From NCBI RefSeq assembly GCF_009834565.1, contig NZ_CP019428.1, positions 558,001 to 622,000 on the forward strand: 64,000 nt of DNA, read 5' to 3'. The notes below the pieces were generated by a model. The model searched no databases, was not told the origin of the DNA, and saw only the letters and a program-made list of their open reading frames with translations. Positions within the stretch are counted from its first letter, which is position 1. Each line of letters begins with the position of its first letter. The stretch comes from Pseudomonas sp. R76 (GTDB taxonomy: Bacteria; Pseudomonadota; Gammaproteobacteria; Pseudomonadales; Pseudomonadaceae). Below are positions 1-8,828 of the stretch, piece after piece. Both the position numbers and the translations under genes were made by a program.

Positions 1-172
1 GCAGGGTGACGTGTTCGAGTGTCGCCAATTGCGCCAGTACCGCTGCGCAGGCCGGGCTGCTGCCGTCGTCGACCAGCAGGCATGGCAGGCCGCTGTTCAA
101 CAGGCTGTGGACCACGGCGGGCACGGCGGCTTCATGGTTGTAGACCGGGATCAGGGCGCAGGGGTTATGCAT
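1..172 (-). CDS. Family 2 glycosyltransferase, N-terminal fragment (APE operon)
   Basis: The gene runs off the left edge, so only the first 57 codons are present. The translation begins MHNPCALIPVYNHE and continues to a LLVDDGSS motif near residues 32-39. This is the nucleotide-binding N-terminus of GT-A family 2 glycosyltransferases, where the paired Asp residues contact the UDP or dTDP sugar. The start at ATG 172 is chosen because the conserved strand-turn begins at once after it. The gene lies downstream of, and on the same strand as, the APE-type genes, where such clusters carry a glycosyltransferase/acyltransferase (ApeJ type). A 128-base gap holding a REP element separates it from the ligase gene. 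The family is clear; the identity with ApeJ is inferred from position, since the rest of the protein is not visible. Confidence 0.8.
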   Translation of the reverse strand, partial: MHNPCALIPVYNHEAAVPAVVHSLLNSGLPCLLVDDGSSPACAAVLAQLATLEHVTL

Positions 173-205
173 GAGAGTGGGCACCTGATGGACCGAGTCG
201 CCTGC

Positions 206-277
206 ATCGCAGGCAAGCCAGCTCCCGCATTCGAATGTGTTCACACGGCAACATGTGGGAGCGGGCTTGCCCGCGAT
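206..277. repeat. REP-type palindrome, copy 1
   Basis: Two inverted arms, ATCGCAGGCAAGCCAGCTCC and the related GTGGGAGCGGGCTTGCCCGC, face each other around a short spacer. This is the common Pseudomonas fluorescens-group repetitive extragenic palindrome. Further copies are at 5673-5759, 18527-18617 and 40491-40578. It lies between two genes of the APE operon, so it would be transcribed and could stabilise or attenuate the message. Confidence 0.85.
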
Positions 278-300
278 TGAGCGCGAAGCGCTCACCTGGA

Positions 301-1971
301 TTATGCATGCGCGGCCACCAGTTGAATGCGGCCGCTGGAGCAGGCCGCCACGCCGTTGCGGTAGGCGAAGTACAGCTTGCCGCGCTCCGGGTCGAAGCGC
401 AGGTGCAGTTCAACCTGGTCGCCGGGGCGCACCAGTTGCTGGAATTTGAGCACTTCCATGCCGGCAAAGGTCGTGGGCACATCCAGCAGTTGCTGGCCGA
501 GGTTGAACGCCCATTCCACTTGCACTACCCCCGGCAACACCGGCGTGACCGGGAAGTGACCGCTGAAATACGCCAGGTCCGGCGGGATGCTCAGTTGCAC
601 GGTCCATTCGCCGTCAGCCTCGACTTGCTCCAGCACTTCCGGCGCTTTTGGCCGGGGTGCCAGCAGCAACGCCTCTACCTCGGCCTGCGGCAGCTTGCCC
701 TGGCTGTTCAGCGGCAACTGGCGCAGCAACCGCCAGCGACGCGGCAGTGCCAAGGCTTCGCAATGTTGGCTCAAATGCTGGCGCAGGGTTTGGGTGACGG
801 TGCGGCGGCCCTGATTGCGCAGGGCATGCAGGCCGTCGGCGCTCAGCACCACCAGCGCGCCGAGGGAGGCACGGTTTTCCTGTACCACGCCCAGGCGGGT
901 GTCGGCGACCCAGGCGTGGGCCATCAGCGCTTGTTCGAGCATGGGCAGGGAGATGCGTTTTTCTTCCAGCTTGACGATGCGGTCCAGGCGGCCGAGCAGC
1001 TCAAAGCGGCCATCGGAATGAATGCGAGCGGCGTCGGCGGTCTGTTCGATATGCCCGGCCGGCAGGTAAGGCGAGGCAATGCGCAGCGCGCCGTCGGCAT
1101 CCTGGCTCAGCTCGACCTCGGCAAATGGCTGCCACGGCTGTGCGCCTTGGCGCCAGGCAATGCCACCGGTTTCCGAGCTGCCGAGGATTTCCGTCGGCCA
1201 TTGCTGCAAGCGGTCGTACAGGCTGCCAGCCGCCTCAATCGGCAACGCGCCACCGGACGAAAACACCCGCGACACCTGGCTCAGCGCCGGCCAGTCGAGG
1301 TTGTCGCCCATGCGCTTGAGCAGCGCAGGGCTGGCGACCCAGGCAAATTGTGGGTGCTCGCGGCTGGCGCGCTGCAGGTCTTCGGGGAAGGCCAGTTGTT
1401 TGCGCACAAAGGTGCGACCGGCACACAGCGGCCACAGCACCCGGAACAACAAACCGTAGATATGTTGGGTGGCAACGCTGCCGATGATGCACGCATCGTT
1501 AAGGTCGGCGCCCCACAAGGCTTCCAGCGCCTCAACTTCGTTGGCCAATTGGCGCAGGGTCTTGTCGATACGCTTGGGCTCGCCGCTGGAGCCGGAGGTG
1601 CACAGGCTCAGCTGGCAGGTGTCCAGGTCGAGAGCCGCAGCGCTCAACGGCGCTTGATACAGCGCGTCAAGGTCGGCGGCTTCAACCAGCCAGGCATCCA
1701 CGGCGGCGTCCCAGCGCTGACGGGTTTGCGCTTGCAGGTCGGCGGGCAGCAACACGCTGACCCCGGCGCGCCAGGCGCCCAGCAGGGCGATGGCCAGGGT
1801 GCCTGCGTCTTCCAGGTGCACGGCCAAACGCTGAATGCCGCGCGCCTGCAGGCCCGCCGCCAGGCTCAGGGATTTCTCCCACAGCTGGGCGTGATTCATC
1901 TCAGGTTCGGTGGTGACCAAACGGTGTTCCAGCGGCTCAAGCAACAGGTGCTCAAGTTTCAACCCTTTCAT
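301..1971 (-). CDS. Fused acyl-CoA/ACP synthetase and hotdog dehydratase (ApeH-ApeI type)
   Basis: This 556-residue protein should activate an aryl or fatty acyl starter as an AMP ester and load it on an acyl carrier protein, and also dehydrate a 3-hydroxyacyl thioester. Residues 1 to about 440 form an ANL (AMP-binding) enzyme with the P-loop [10 protein letters not shown] at 124-133 and a later LGSSETGG motif. The last 100 or so residues form a FabZ/ApeI-like hotdog domain with [12 protein letters not shown], whose His is the expected catalytic residue. In characterised E. coli APE clusters these are two proteins, ApeH and ApeI. The start at 1971 is preferred because its ATGA overlaps the stop of the upstream gene; an in-frame extension to 2082 would overlap that gene by more than 100 bases. 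Family is clear, substrate inferred. Confidence 0.88.
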   Translation of the reverse strand: MKGLKLEHLLLEPLEHRLVTTEPEMNHAQLWEKSLSLAAGLQARGIQRLAVHLEDAGTLAIALLGAWRAGVSVLLPADLQAQTRQRWDAAVDAWLVEAADLDALYQAPLSAAALDLDTCQLSLCTSGSSGEPKRIDKTLRQLANEVEALEALWGADLNDACIIGSVATQHIYGLLFRVLWPLCAGRTFVRKQLAFPEDLQRASREHPQFAWVASPALLKRMGDNLDWPALSQVSRVFSSGGALPIEAAGSLYDRLQQWPTEILGSSETGGIAWRQGAQPWQPFAEVELSQDADGALRIASPYLPAGHIEQTADAARIHSDGRFELLGRLDRIVKLEEKRISLPMLEQALMAHAWVADTRLGVVQENRASLGALVVLSADGLHALRNQGRRTVTQTLRQHLSQHCEALALPRRWRLLRQLPLNSQGKLPQAEVEALLLAPRPKAPEVLEQVEADGEWTVQLSIPPDLAYFSGHFPVTPVLPGVVQVEWAFNLGQQLLDVPTTFAGMEVLKFQQLVRPGDQVELHLRFDPERGKLYFAYRNGVAACSSGRIQLVAAHA

Positions 1972-2513
1972 ACGCGGCCTCGAACCCTTTGTCGTACCAG
2001 CCATTCCACGGCAAACAACAACCCCATCAACCCGTAGGCGATCAGGCCGTTGTACAACGTCCACCAGCTCAGCGGCGCCCACAGGGTGAGGGCGGCGGCG
2101 AGCAGGCCATTACACAGAAAAAACACACTCCACACCACGGTGACCTGGCGCGTATACACCACCGCGTTGGGCGGCAGTTGCGGGTCGCTCATGCGCGCCA
2201 GGCGCTCGACCATCGGCGGGCCGTATTTCAGGCTCAGGCCGAACAGCGCCAGCATGAACGCGCTGACCAGGCTCGGGTACCAGCGCAGCAATTGCGGGTT
2301 GTCGAACCAGGCCAGCAACAGGCAAAACACAATCACCGCCACCGCCATCCAGCGGCTGCCGGGGCGGCGTGCACCGGTCAGCGCGCGCAACAGCCACAGG
2401 CTGCCCAGCAGCAGGCCGAATTGCCACGGCGCAAAGTGCTCGGTGCCGTAATACACCGCAAAAGGGTACAGCAGCCCCGCCAGCAATAGGCCAAGGCCGA
2501 TCAGCCGGCTCAT
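1968..2513 (-). CDS. Polytopic membrane protein, COG4648 family (ApeG type)
   Basis: The 181-residue protein is very hydrophobic, with about five or six predicted membrane segments (residues 3-20, 30-42, 54-70, 80-95, 125-145, 150-170) and a cytosolic-looking loop near 96-122. It resembles the COG4648 inner-membrane proteins found in nearly all aryl-polyene clusters (ApeG in E. coli), whose biochemical role is not established. It overlaps the ACP gene upstream and the ligase gene downstream by ATGA each, so the three are translationally coupled. A role in assembling or handing over the lipid-linked polyene at the inner membrane is inference from context only. Confidence 0.8.
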   Translation of the reverse strand: MSRLIGLGLLLAGLLYPFAVYYGTEHFAPWQFGLLLGSLWLLRALTGARRPGSRWMAVAVIVFCLLLAWFDNPQLLRWYPSLVSAFMLALFGLSLKYGPPMVERLARMSDPQLPPNAVVYTRQVTVVWSVFFLCNGLLAAALTLWAPLSWWTLYNGLIAYGLMGLLFAVEWLVRQRVRGRV

Positions 2514-2764
2514 GCGGCAGGCGTGACCAGACGGTACACCGCCTCAACCACGTCGTTTACGGTGCGCACCGTCTTGAATTCTTCGGCGGCGATCTTTTTG
2601 CCGGTCTGGCGCTTGATATGGTCGATCAGGTCAACGGCGTCGATGCTGTCGATTTCCAGGTCCTGGTACAGGTTGGCGTCGAGCGTGACGCGTTCGGGTT
2701 CCAGTTCAAACAGTTCCACCAAGGCGTCGCGCAGGGTGTTGAAAATATCGTCACGAGTTTGCAT
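2510..2764 (-). CDS. Acyl carrier protein (ApeF type)
   Basis: This is an 84-residue acidic protein with the phosphopantetheine attachment motif DSIDAVDL, in which Ser40 is the expected attachment site. Its length and helical pattern are those of a free-standing type II acyl carrier protein. It is the second of two adjacent ACP genes, as in characterised aryl-polyene clusters (ApeE and ApeF), where they carry the growing polyene chain between ketosynthase, ketoreductase and dehydratase. It starts 9 bases after the upstream ACP gene ends and overlaps the ApeG-like gene by four bases. Confidence 0.9.
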   Translation of the reverse strand: MQTRDDIFNTLRDALVELFELEPERVTLDANLYQDLEIDSIDAVDLIDHIKRQTGKKIAAEEFKTVRTVNDVVEAVYRLVTPAA

Positions 2765-2773
2765 GGTCCGGTC

Positions 2774-3043
2774 TCAAGCTACCTGTCTGGCCGTGACGAA
2801 CGCCGCAAGGCTGGCCGAGTTGGTGAAGTGATTGCGCGTGTCTTTGGCGTCGGCATCGATCTTGATGCCGTACTTTTTCTGGATTGCCAGGCCCAATTCC
2901 AGGGCGTCGACCGAATCCAGGCCCAAGCCTTCGCCGAACAGGGTCTGGTCGCTGCCAATATCGTCGACGCTGATGTCTTCCAGGCCCAGGGCCTCGATGA
3001 TCAGCGTCTTTATGTCGTGCTCAAGGCGGTGTTGGTCGCTCAT
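2774..3043 (-). CDS. Acyl carrier protein (ApeE type)
   Basis: This is an 89-residue acyl carrier protein with the attachment motif LDSVDALEL around Ser44. The start at 3043 is preceded by AAGGAG with good spacing; an upstream in-frame start at 3127 would add 28 residues without family character. The gene overlaps the end of the acyltransferase gene by 23 bases. Two dissimilar ACPs side by side are typical of aryl-polyene biosynthesis. Which of the two carries the starter and which the extension units cannot be told from sequence. Confidence 0.9.
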   Translation of the reverse strand: MSDQHRLEHDIKTLIIEALGLEDISVDDIGSDQTLFGEGLGLDSVDALELGLAIQKKYGIKIDADAKDTRNHFTNSASLAAFVTARQVA

Positions 3044-3833
3044 CTTCGGCGAGCTCCTTAATAAAATAGTGGTGCAGGTAATCGTTGAGCTTGCGTGAGG
3101 CCTGGGGCGCGGGCCCGAGTGCGGCAAAGGCGTGTGGTTCTATATCGGCACCCACGCGCAAACTGAAATGAAATCGACATTTAGGAATGCGGTACCAAGG
3201 TTCTGCCTTGGTCAAGGTGGTGGGGCTGACCTTGATCACCACCGGGGTGATGATTGTCGCACCGCGCAGCGCAATGGCGGCGCCACCGCGATGAAAGGCG
3301 GGTGCCGCGCCGGGCGTGGTGCGGGTGCCTTCGGGGAAGATGATCAGGGTCTGGCCTTCGCGCAGCGCCTGGGCGGCGGCATCGAGCATCTCGGCGCTGC
3401 CGTCATTGCTGATATAGCCCGCATCGCGCACCGGCCCGCGGGTGAACGGGTTCTGGAACAGGCTCTGCTTGACCACGCAATTGGTCTGGCGCATCAGGCC
3501 GATCAAAAACACCACGTCGATCAGCGACGGGTGGTTGGCGATGATCATCTGGCCTGGGCGGCCGAGTTTTTCTGCGCCTTCGACGCTGTAGGTCAGCACA
3601 CCGGCGCGCTGCATCAGGCGGATGAAGAACCAGAACAGTTTGCTGATGGTGTGGCGAGCGCGGCGCTGGTGTTTTGCCGCGCTGCCCGGCAGGCAACTGA
3701 GCAACGGGAACACCAGTAAACGCAGGCACAGCCCGCCGACGCCGAACATGAAGAAGCTGGCGGCGGTGGCGAACAGGCGCCAGTAGTAGGCATCTCGTGG
3801 TTTGTCGGTCAGGGCTTGCGTTGCCAGTTCCAT
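3021..3833 (-). CDS. Lysophospholipid-type acyltransferase (ApeD type)
   Basis: The 270-residue protein belongs to the PlsC/LPLAT family. It has the catalytic HX4D motif NHPSLID (His101, Asp106) and the substrate motif FPEGTR at 166-171, with a hydrophobic N-terminal stretch at about residues 22-48 that should anchor it in the inner membrane. In aryl-polyene clusters ApeD is thought to transfer an acyl group to the lipid anchor of the pigment. It overlaps the chain-length-factor gene upstream and the ACP gene downstream, so it is part of the same compact operon. Its family is certain from motifs; its acceptor is not known. Confidence 0.88.
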   Translation of the reverse strand: MELATQALTDKPRDAYYWRLFATAASFFMFGVGGLCLRLLVFPLLSCLPGSAAKHQRRARHTISKLFWFFIRLMQRAGVLTYSVEGAEKLGRPGQMIIANHPSLIDVVFLIGLMRQTNCVVKQSLFQNPFTRGPVRDAGYISNDGSAEMLDAAAQALREGQTLIIFPEGTRTTPGAAPAFHRGGAAIALRGATIITPVVIKVSPTTLTKAEPWYRIPKCRFHFSLRVGADIEPHAFAALGPAPQASRKLNDYLHHYFIKELAEDERPTPP

Positions 3834-4531
3834 ACACGGTTCTTCCAGGCATGTTGGCAGGCGACCTGTTCAGTGAGCAGGGTGCGCAGCAGGTTCAGGG
3901 CATGGGGCCACTGAGTTGTTTGAGTGAGTTGGACAGCGCCGCTGTTTAGTTCCAATTGCCATTCGTCGCCCGGTGTCAGCAGCAGGCCGACGGCGTAGGG
4001 GAACGGCACGTCATTAATCCAGCTGGCGTAGGCCGCGGGCGGCTGTTCTTCGGTAATCACCAGCAATACTGCCGGGGCGCCTTCGTTGAGCAGCGCGGCG
4101 GCCTCAAGCATGCCGTGCTCCAGGCCATCGCCGGCGGCGGCGAGGGCGGTCATTTCGCTGGTTTCATTGCGCAGGATCGACCACAGGCCAATCACTGCGT
4201 TATGCACCGACAGGCTGAACTGGGTCGGCGACAGCGGCTGCTCATTGGCCAGGTCACTGAGGATGTCGAGGGTGCGCGGGGTTTCGCCGTGCCGGGAAAT
4301 AAACACCAGTGGCAGGTCTTCACGGCCTTCGGCCAGCGGCCAGCCCACGCTGAACGCCATGCGCGCCAGGCGGCTCAGGCGCCGACGCTGCATGGCCGGC
4401 AGGAAGGACACATCGGGGGATTCTTCGCTGGCGGGCAGCAACACCGGGGCCTGGCACCAGGCGTGCCAGTCGTCCGCACTTTCCAGGCTGGGCGCCCAGG
4501 CGCGCCATTGGGCGATGTTGAAAGTGATCAC
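3809..4531 (-). CDS. Beta-ketoacyl synthase-like chain-length factor (ApeC type)
   Basis: The protein of about 240 residues matches the short ketoacyl-synthase N-terminal-like family (PF13723). It has no catalytic Cys in a ketosynthase context, consistent with a chain-length-factor partner (ApeC) of a true ketosynthase (ApeO), which would lie outside the window. Its first recognisable residues are ITFNIAQWRAW. The GTG start at 4531 gives the usual length; an ATG at 4573 would add 14 residues, and neither has a strong ribosome-binding site, so the start is uncertain. It is the first gene of the minus-strand group and has a plausible promoter 87 bases or more upstream. Confidence 0.8.
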   Translation of the reverse strand: MITFNIAQWRAWAPSLESADDWHAWCQAPVLLPASEESPDVSFLPAMQRRRLSRLARMAFSVGWPLAEGREDLPLVFISRHGETPRTLDILSDLANEQPLSPTQFSLSVHNAVIGLWSILRNETSEMTALAAAGDGLEHGMLEAAALLNEGAPAVLLVITEEQPPAAYASWINDVPFPYAVGLLLTPGDEWQLELNSGAVQLTQTTQWPHALNLLRTLLTEQVACQHAWKNRVWNWQRKP

Positions 4532-4617
4532 TGAGAAGTTATCCCGCCCCTGCGGGCTTCCATGTGCGGCCATTGGCCCCGAAAACCGGGACAGGGAGCA
4601 ATCGCCGAATGGCGCGC

Positions 4618-4646
4618 ATTATCCCGGTGCTGCGGGGTTCTAGCAA
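4618..4646 (-). promoter_or_regulatory. Candidate sigma-70 promoter of the APE operon
   Basis: On the minus strand TTGCTA (4641-4646) and GATAAT (4618-4623) are separated by exactly 17 bases, upstream of the ApeC-like gene. The whole gene-free stretch 4532-4878 lies between this operon and the divergent parA gene. Apart from this element and the GGAGG ribosome-binding site of parA, I see no other clear signal in it. Confidence 0.5.
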
Positions 4647-4878
4647 ACTTTGGTAAAGAATTGTTCACGGCTGATTACAATTTGGCGGCAAGGATTTACA
4701 GATTGTCCTTTACCCGGGGTTGATTTGGGTTGTAGGACAGTTCCTGTTCATGTGTCGGCGACGTATGACGGTCGAAGCGAATTGGCCCACCGATGCAGCC
4801 GTGCATGGATGAACGAGGTAGCTAACAGGCGCTTTTGCCCTCTACACTCGGACATTCATTGATACACGGAGGTTTTCC

Positions 4879-5649
4879 ATGCGGCGTGTGGTGTTCAATC
4901 AGAAAGGCGGCGTTGGCAAGTCCAGCATCGCCTGCAACCTGGCGGCGGTCAGCGCCAGTGAAGGCTATCGAACCCTGTTGGTGGACCTCGATGCACAGGC
5001 CAACTCAACTCAGTACCTCACCGGGCTGACCGGCGACGATATCCCGATGGGCATTGCCGAGTTCTTCAAGCAAACCCTGTCTTCCGGGCCGTTTTCCAAG
5101 AAAAACCGCGTGGACATCTACGAAACGCCGTTCGATAACCTTCATGTCATCACCGCAACTGCGGAGCTGGCGGATCTGCAGCCCAAGCTGGAGGCCAAGC
5201 ACAAGATCAACAAGCTGCGAAAGCTGCTGGATGAGTTGAGCGAGGATTACGACCGGATTTACCTGGATACCCCGCCGGCGCTGAACTTCTATGCGGTTTC
5301 GGCGTTGATTGCCGCTGATCGTGTGCTGATCCCCTTCGATTGCGACAGCTTCTCGCGCCAGGCGCTGTATGGTCTGCTGGCGGAAATTGAAGAACTGAAG
5401 GAAGACCACAACGAAGGCCTGGAAGTGGAAGGCATCGTGGTCAACCAGTTCCAGGCTCGGGCGAGCCTGCCGCAGCAGATGCTCGACGAACTGATTGCCG
5501 AAGGCCTGCCGGTGCTGCCGGTGTACCTGGCCAGCTCCGTGCGCATGCGTGAGTCGCATCAGGAAAACAAACCGCTGATCCACCTGGACCCTCGGCACAA
5601 GCTGACACAGCAGTTTGTGGAGTTGCATAACTTGCTGGAAAGCGCCTGA
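4879..5649 (+). CDS. ParA/Soj-family ATPase without a ParB partner
   Basis: This 256-residue P-loop ATPase has a deviant Walker A motif KGGVGKSS at residues 9-16, which includes the signature first Lys, a switch region LVDLDAQANS at about 34-43 and a Walker B strand IYLDTPPAL. These are the marks of ParA/MinD proteins that form ATP-dependent dimers on DNA or membrane and position cargo. The ATG is preceded by ACACGGAGG. No ParB, helix-turn-helix partner or parS-like cluster is adjacent, so its cargo is unknown; orphan ParA proteins can position chemosensory arrays, flagella or storage granules. It is divergent from the APE operon and convergent with trxC. Confidence 0.88.
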   Translation: MRRVVFNQKGGVGKSSIACNLAAVSASEGYRTLLVDLDAQANSTQYLTGLTGDDIPMGIAEFFKQTLSSGPFSKKNRVDIYETPFDNLHVITATAELADLQPKLEAKHKINKLRKLLDELSEDYDRIYLDTPPALNFYAVSALIAADRVLIPFDCDSFSRQALYGLLAEIEELKEDHNEGLEVEGIVVNQFQARASLPQQMLDELIAEGLPVLPVYLASSVRMRESHQENKPLIHLDPRHKLTQQFVELHNLLESA

Positions 5650-5672
5650 CCTGACAGCAACACAAATCCCCA

Positions 5673-5759
5673 TGTGGGAGCTGGCTTGCCTGCGATGCAG
5701 GCAACTCGGTCTGCCAGGCACACCGAGGTGATGCCATCGCAGGCAAGCCAGCTCCCACA
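5673..5759. repeat. REP-type palindrome pair, copy 2
   Basis: The arms TGTGGGAGCTGGCTTGCCTG and CAGGCAAGCCAGCTCCCACA are perfect inverted copies separated by about 45 bases. The spacer holds a second inverted pair (ACTCGGT and ACCGAGG). The element sits between the convergent genes parA and trxC, where it may act as a bidirectional terminator or RNA-stabilising hairpin. Confidence 0.9.
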
Positions 5760-5785
5760 GTTGATCCAGTTGATTGGGGATTGGT

Positions 5786-6220
5786 TTACACCCCTTGGCT
5801 ACGCAACCAACTCATCAACTGCGGCAACGGAAACGCCCCACTCTGGCGCGCCACTTCGCGGCCGTTCTTGAACAGAATCAAACTGGGAATCGAGCGAATC
5901 CCCAACTGCGCCGACAGCTGCTGATTCGCCTCACTGTCCAGCTTGGCCAACCGGCACTTGCCTTCCAACTGCCCAGCCGCCTGCTCAAACACCGGCGCAA
6001 ACGACTTGCACGGCCCACACCAGTCAGCCCACACATCCACCAGCAACGGCAGGTCGCCTTTGATCTGGCTGGCATAGTCGCCTTGTTTCAACTCAAAGGG
6101 CTTGCTCAGCAACACCGGCTGCTTGCAGCGCCCGCACTTGGGCGAATCACCCAGGCGTTCGCCGGGGATGCGGTTGAGGCCGTTGCAATGTGGGCAGGGG
6201 ATTACAAGAGGTTCGGACAT
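5786..6220 (-). CDS. trxC: Thioredoxin 2 (zinc-binding thioredoxin)
   Basis: The 144-residue protein reduces disulfides in the cytoplasm. It has the active site WCGPC at residues 67-71 and, before the thioredoxin fold, the zinc-binding N-terminal module that defines TrxC: Cys9-x2-Cys12 (CPHC) and Cys29-x2-Cys32 (CGRC). The start at 6220 is supported by CTAAGGAG at proper spacing; an upstream ATG at 6301 would add 27 residues unlike the family. In other bacteria trxC is induced by OxyR under peroxide stress; I did not identify an OxyR site. It is transcribed divergently from higBA. Confidence 0.95.
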   Translation of the reverse strand: MSEPLVIPCPHCNGLNRIPGERLGDSPKCGRCKQPVLLSKPFELKQGDYASQIKGDLPLLVDVWADWCGPCKSFAPVFEQAAGQLEGKCRLAKLDSEANQQLSAQLGIRSIPSLILFKNGREVARQSGAFPLPQLMSWLRSQGV

Positions 6221-6389
6221 CGGGGGCTCCTTAGGTACGGCCAATAGACTGTATTTGGAGCCAGGTCCGGGGTTTATCAAGATGCGCAGGCAGTGACTCA
6301 TCCGCTCACAGTTTGCCCGTGTCGATGCGAGGCCCAGTATCTAGGCTGTTCGAGCGTGTTCTGTTTTGCGCCATCTGTCTGTTTGCGGT

Positions 6390-6445
6390 TATCGCAAATT
6401 GCGATAGTCGGGAATCGGGTTTAACCTTCATAGCAAGATGCGATA
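6390..6445 (+). promoter_or_regulatory. higBA promoter and candidate HigA operators
   Basis: A 17-base palindrome TATCGCAAATTGCGATA occupies 6390-6406. A degraded second copy, ATAGCAAGATGCGATA, lies at 6430-6445, just before the toxin start at 6456. TTGCGA (6399-6404) and TAACCT (6422-6427) with a 17-base spacer make a plausible promoter whose -35 box is inside the palindrome. This is the layout expected for autorepression by a HigA dimer. The rest of the gap 6221-6389 shows no clear feature. Confidence 0.6.
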
Positions 6446-6455
6446 AGGATGTTGC

Positions 6456-6752
6456 ATGCGAGTGATCAGCGAGAAAAGGATTTGGGAAGCAAAGGAAAAG
6501 TGGCCGCGTTCAGCAAGTGCTTTAGATGAGTGGTACCGCCGGATAAAGCGCAACAGCCCGGCTGACTTCGCTTCTATGAAAGGCATTTTTCCCGCAACGG
6601 ATAAAGTTGGGCAGCTCCATGTGTTCGACATTGGGGGAAACAAGCTGAGGCTAATTGCTTTCGTGCGGTACCAAAAGCAACGAATTTACATCAAGTATCT
6701 GTTAGATCACCGCGACTATGAGCGGGACAACTGGAAGGAGAAAATCAGATGA
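6456..6752 (+). CDS. higB: HigB-type mRNA interferase toxin
   Basis: The 98-residue basic protein matches the HigB toxin family (PF09907), ribosome-dependent mRNA endonucleases with a RelE-like fold. The features seen are the N-terminal helix RVISEKRIWEAKEKWP, the central strand pair ending NKLRLIAFVRYQKQRIYIKY and the C-terminal LDHRDYERDNWK. The toxin gene precedes the antitoxin gene, as is usual for hig modules, and overlaps it by ATGA. A GATAAGGATG ribosome-binding region precedes the start. Base composition is visibly lower in GC than in the neighbours, consistent with horizontal acquisition. Confidence 0.9.
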   Translation: MRVISEKRIWEAKEKWPRSASALDEWYRRIKRNSPADFASMKGIFPATDKVGQLHVFDIGGNKLRLIAFVRYQKQRIYIKYLLDHRDYERDNWKEKIR

Positions 6753-7150
6753 GCGCACTCATTCGGCTCGCTGCTGAACATTGGCAATTTGTTTCACCTT
6801 TGCTGCGCAAGCCTAAAAACGAGGCGGATTATGACGTGCTGGTAACTGCTCTCGACGAACTGCTGGATATGATCGGGGAGGACGAGTCAAATCCGCTGAT
6901 GAGTCTGGTGGATATTCTCAGTGATTGGATTGAAGCCTACGATCATGAGCACCGGCCAATGCCCGTTGCCAGTGGTGCCGACGTGCTGCGCGCAATGATG
7001 CGCGAGCACGGTTTGAACCAGAGTGATCTGCCAGGTGTGGGCACACAGTCGGTTGTTTCGGAAATTTTGAGCGGCAAGCGCCAGCTTAACCTGCGGCAAA
7101 TTCGTTGGTTGGCCGAACGTTTTGGCGTAACGGTCGAAACCTTTATTTAG
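6749..7150 (+). CDS. higA: HigA-type antitoxin with helix-turn-helix domain
   Basis: The 133-residue protein has an acidic helical N-terminal part and, at about residues 84-126, an XRE/Cro helix-turn-helix (REHGLNQSDL followed by VSEILSGKRQLNLRQI). This is the arrangement of HigA antitoxins that bind HigB and repress their own operon. It overlaps higB by four bases. The 17-base palindrome upstream of higB is the likely operator. It ends just before a mini-hairpin repeat element shared with the convergent selO gene. Confidence 0.9.
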   Translation: MSALIRLAAEHWQFVSPLLRKPKNEADYDVLVTALDELLDMIGEDESNPLMSLVDILSDWIEAYDHEHRPMPVASGADVLRAMMREHGLNQSDLPGVGTQSVVSEILSGKRQLNLRQIRWLAERFGVTVETFI

Positions 7151-7173
7151 TGCCGTTAAGAAGAACAACTTAT

Positions 7174-7307
7174 GATCGTTCCCACGCTCCGCGTGGTAAT
7201 GCATCTCGTGACGCTCCGCGTCACCCGTGCGCAGATGAAGATCATTGCAAAAGGCGGGACGCGGAGCGTCCCAGGTGGCATTCCCACGCAGAGCGTGGGA
7301 ACGATCA
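7174..7307. repeat. Four-mini-hairpin repeat element, copy A
   Basis: The element starts GATCGTTCCCACGC and ends GCGTGGGAACGATC. It contains four short hairpins of the pattern seven bases, three-base loop, seven bases: CCCACGC/GCGTGG, GTGACGC/GCGTCAC, GGACGC/GCGTCC and CCCACGC/GCGTGGG. It lies between the convergent genes higA and selO. The 11-base sequence GAAGAACAACT occurs on both sides, at 7160-7170 and 7321-7331. Other copies are at 14061-14173, 28970-29082 and 47597-47713. Confidence 0.88.
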
Positions 7308-7316
7308 TGGGTCTTC

Positions 7317-8828
<1,512 letters not shown>

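Noticed and set aside
235..2037. A 600-codon plus-strand frame over the ApeH-ApeI gene
   Set aside because: The minus strand carries clear ligase and dehydratase motifs and operon overlaps; the plus frame starts in a REP element.
7174..7307. Possible CRISPR-like array in the hairpin repeats
   Set aside because: The units are inverted hairpins at four distant loci, not direct repeats with unique spacers, and no cas gene is present.
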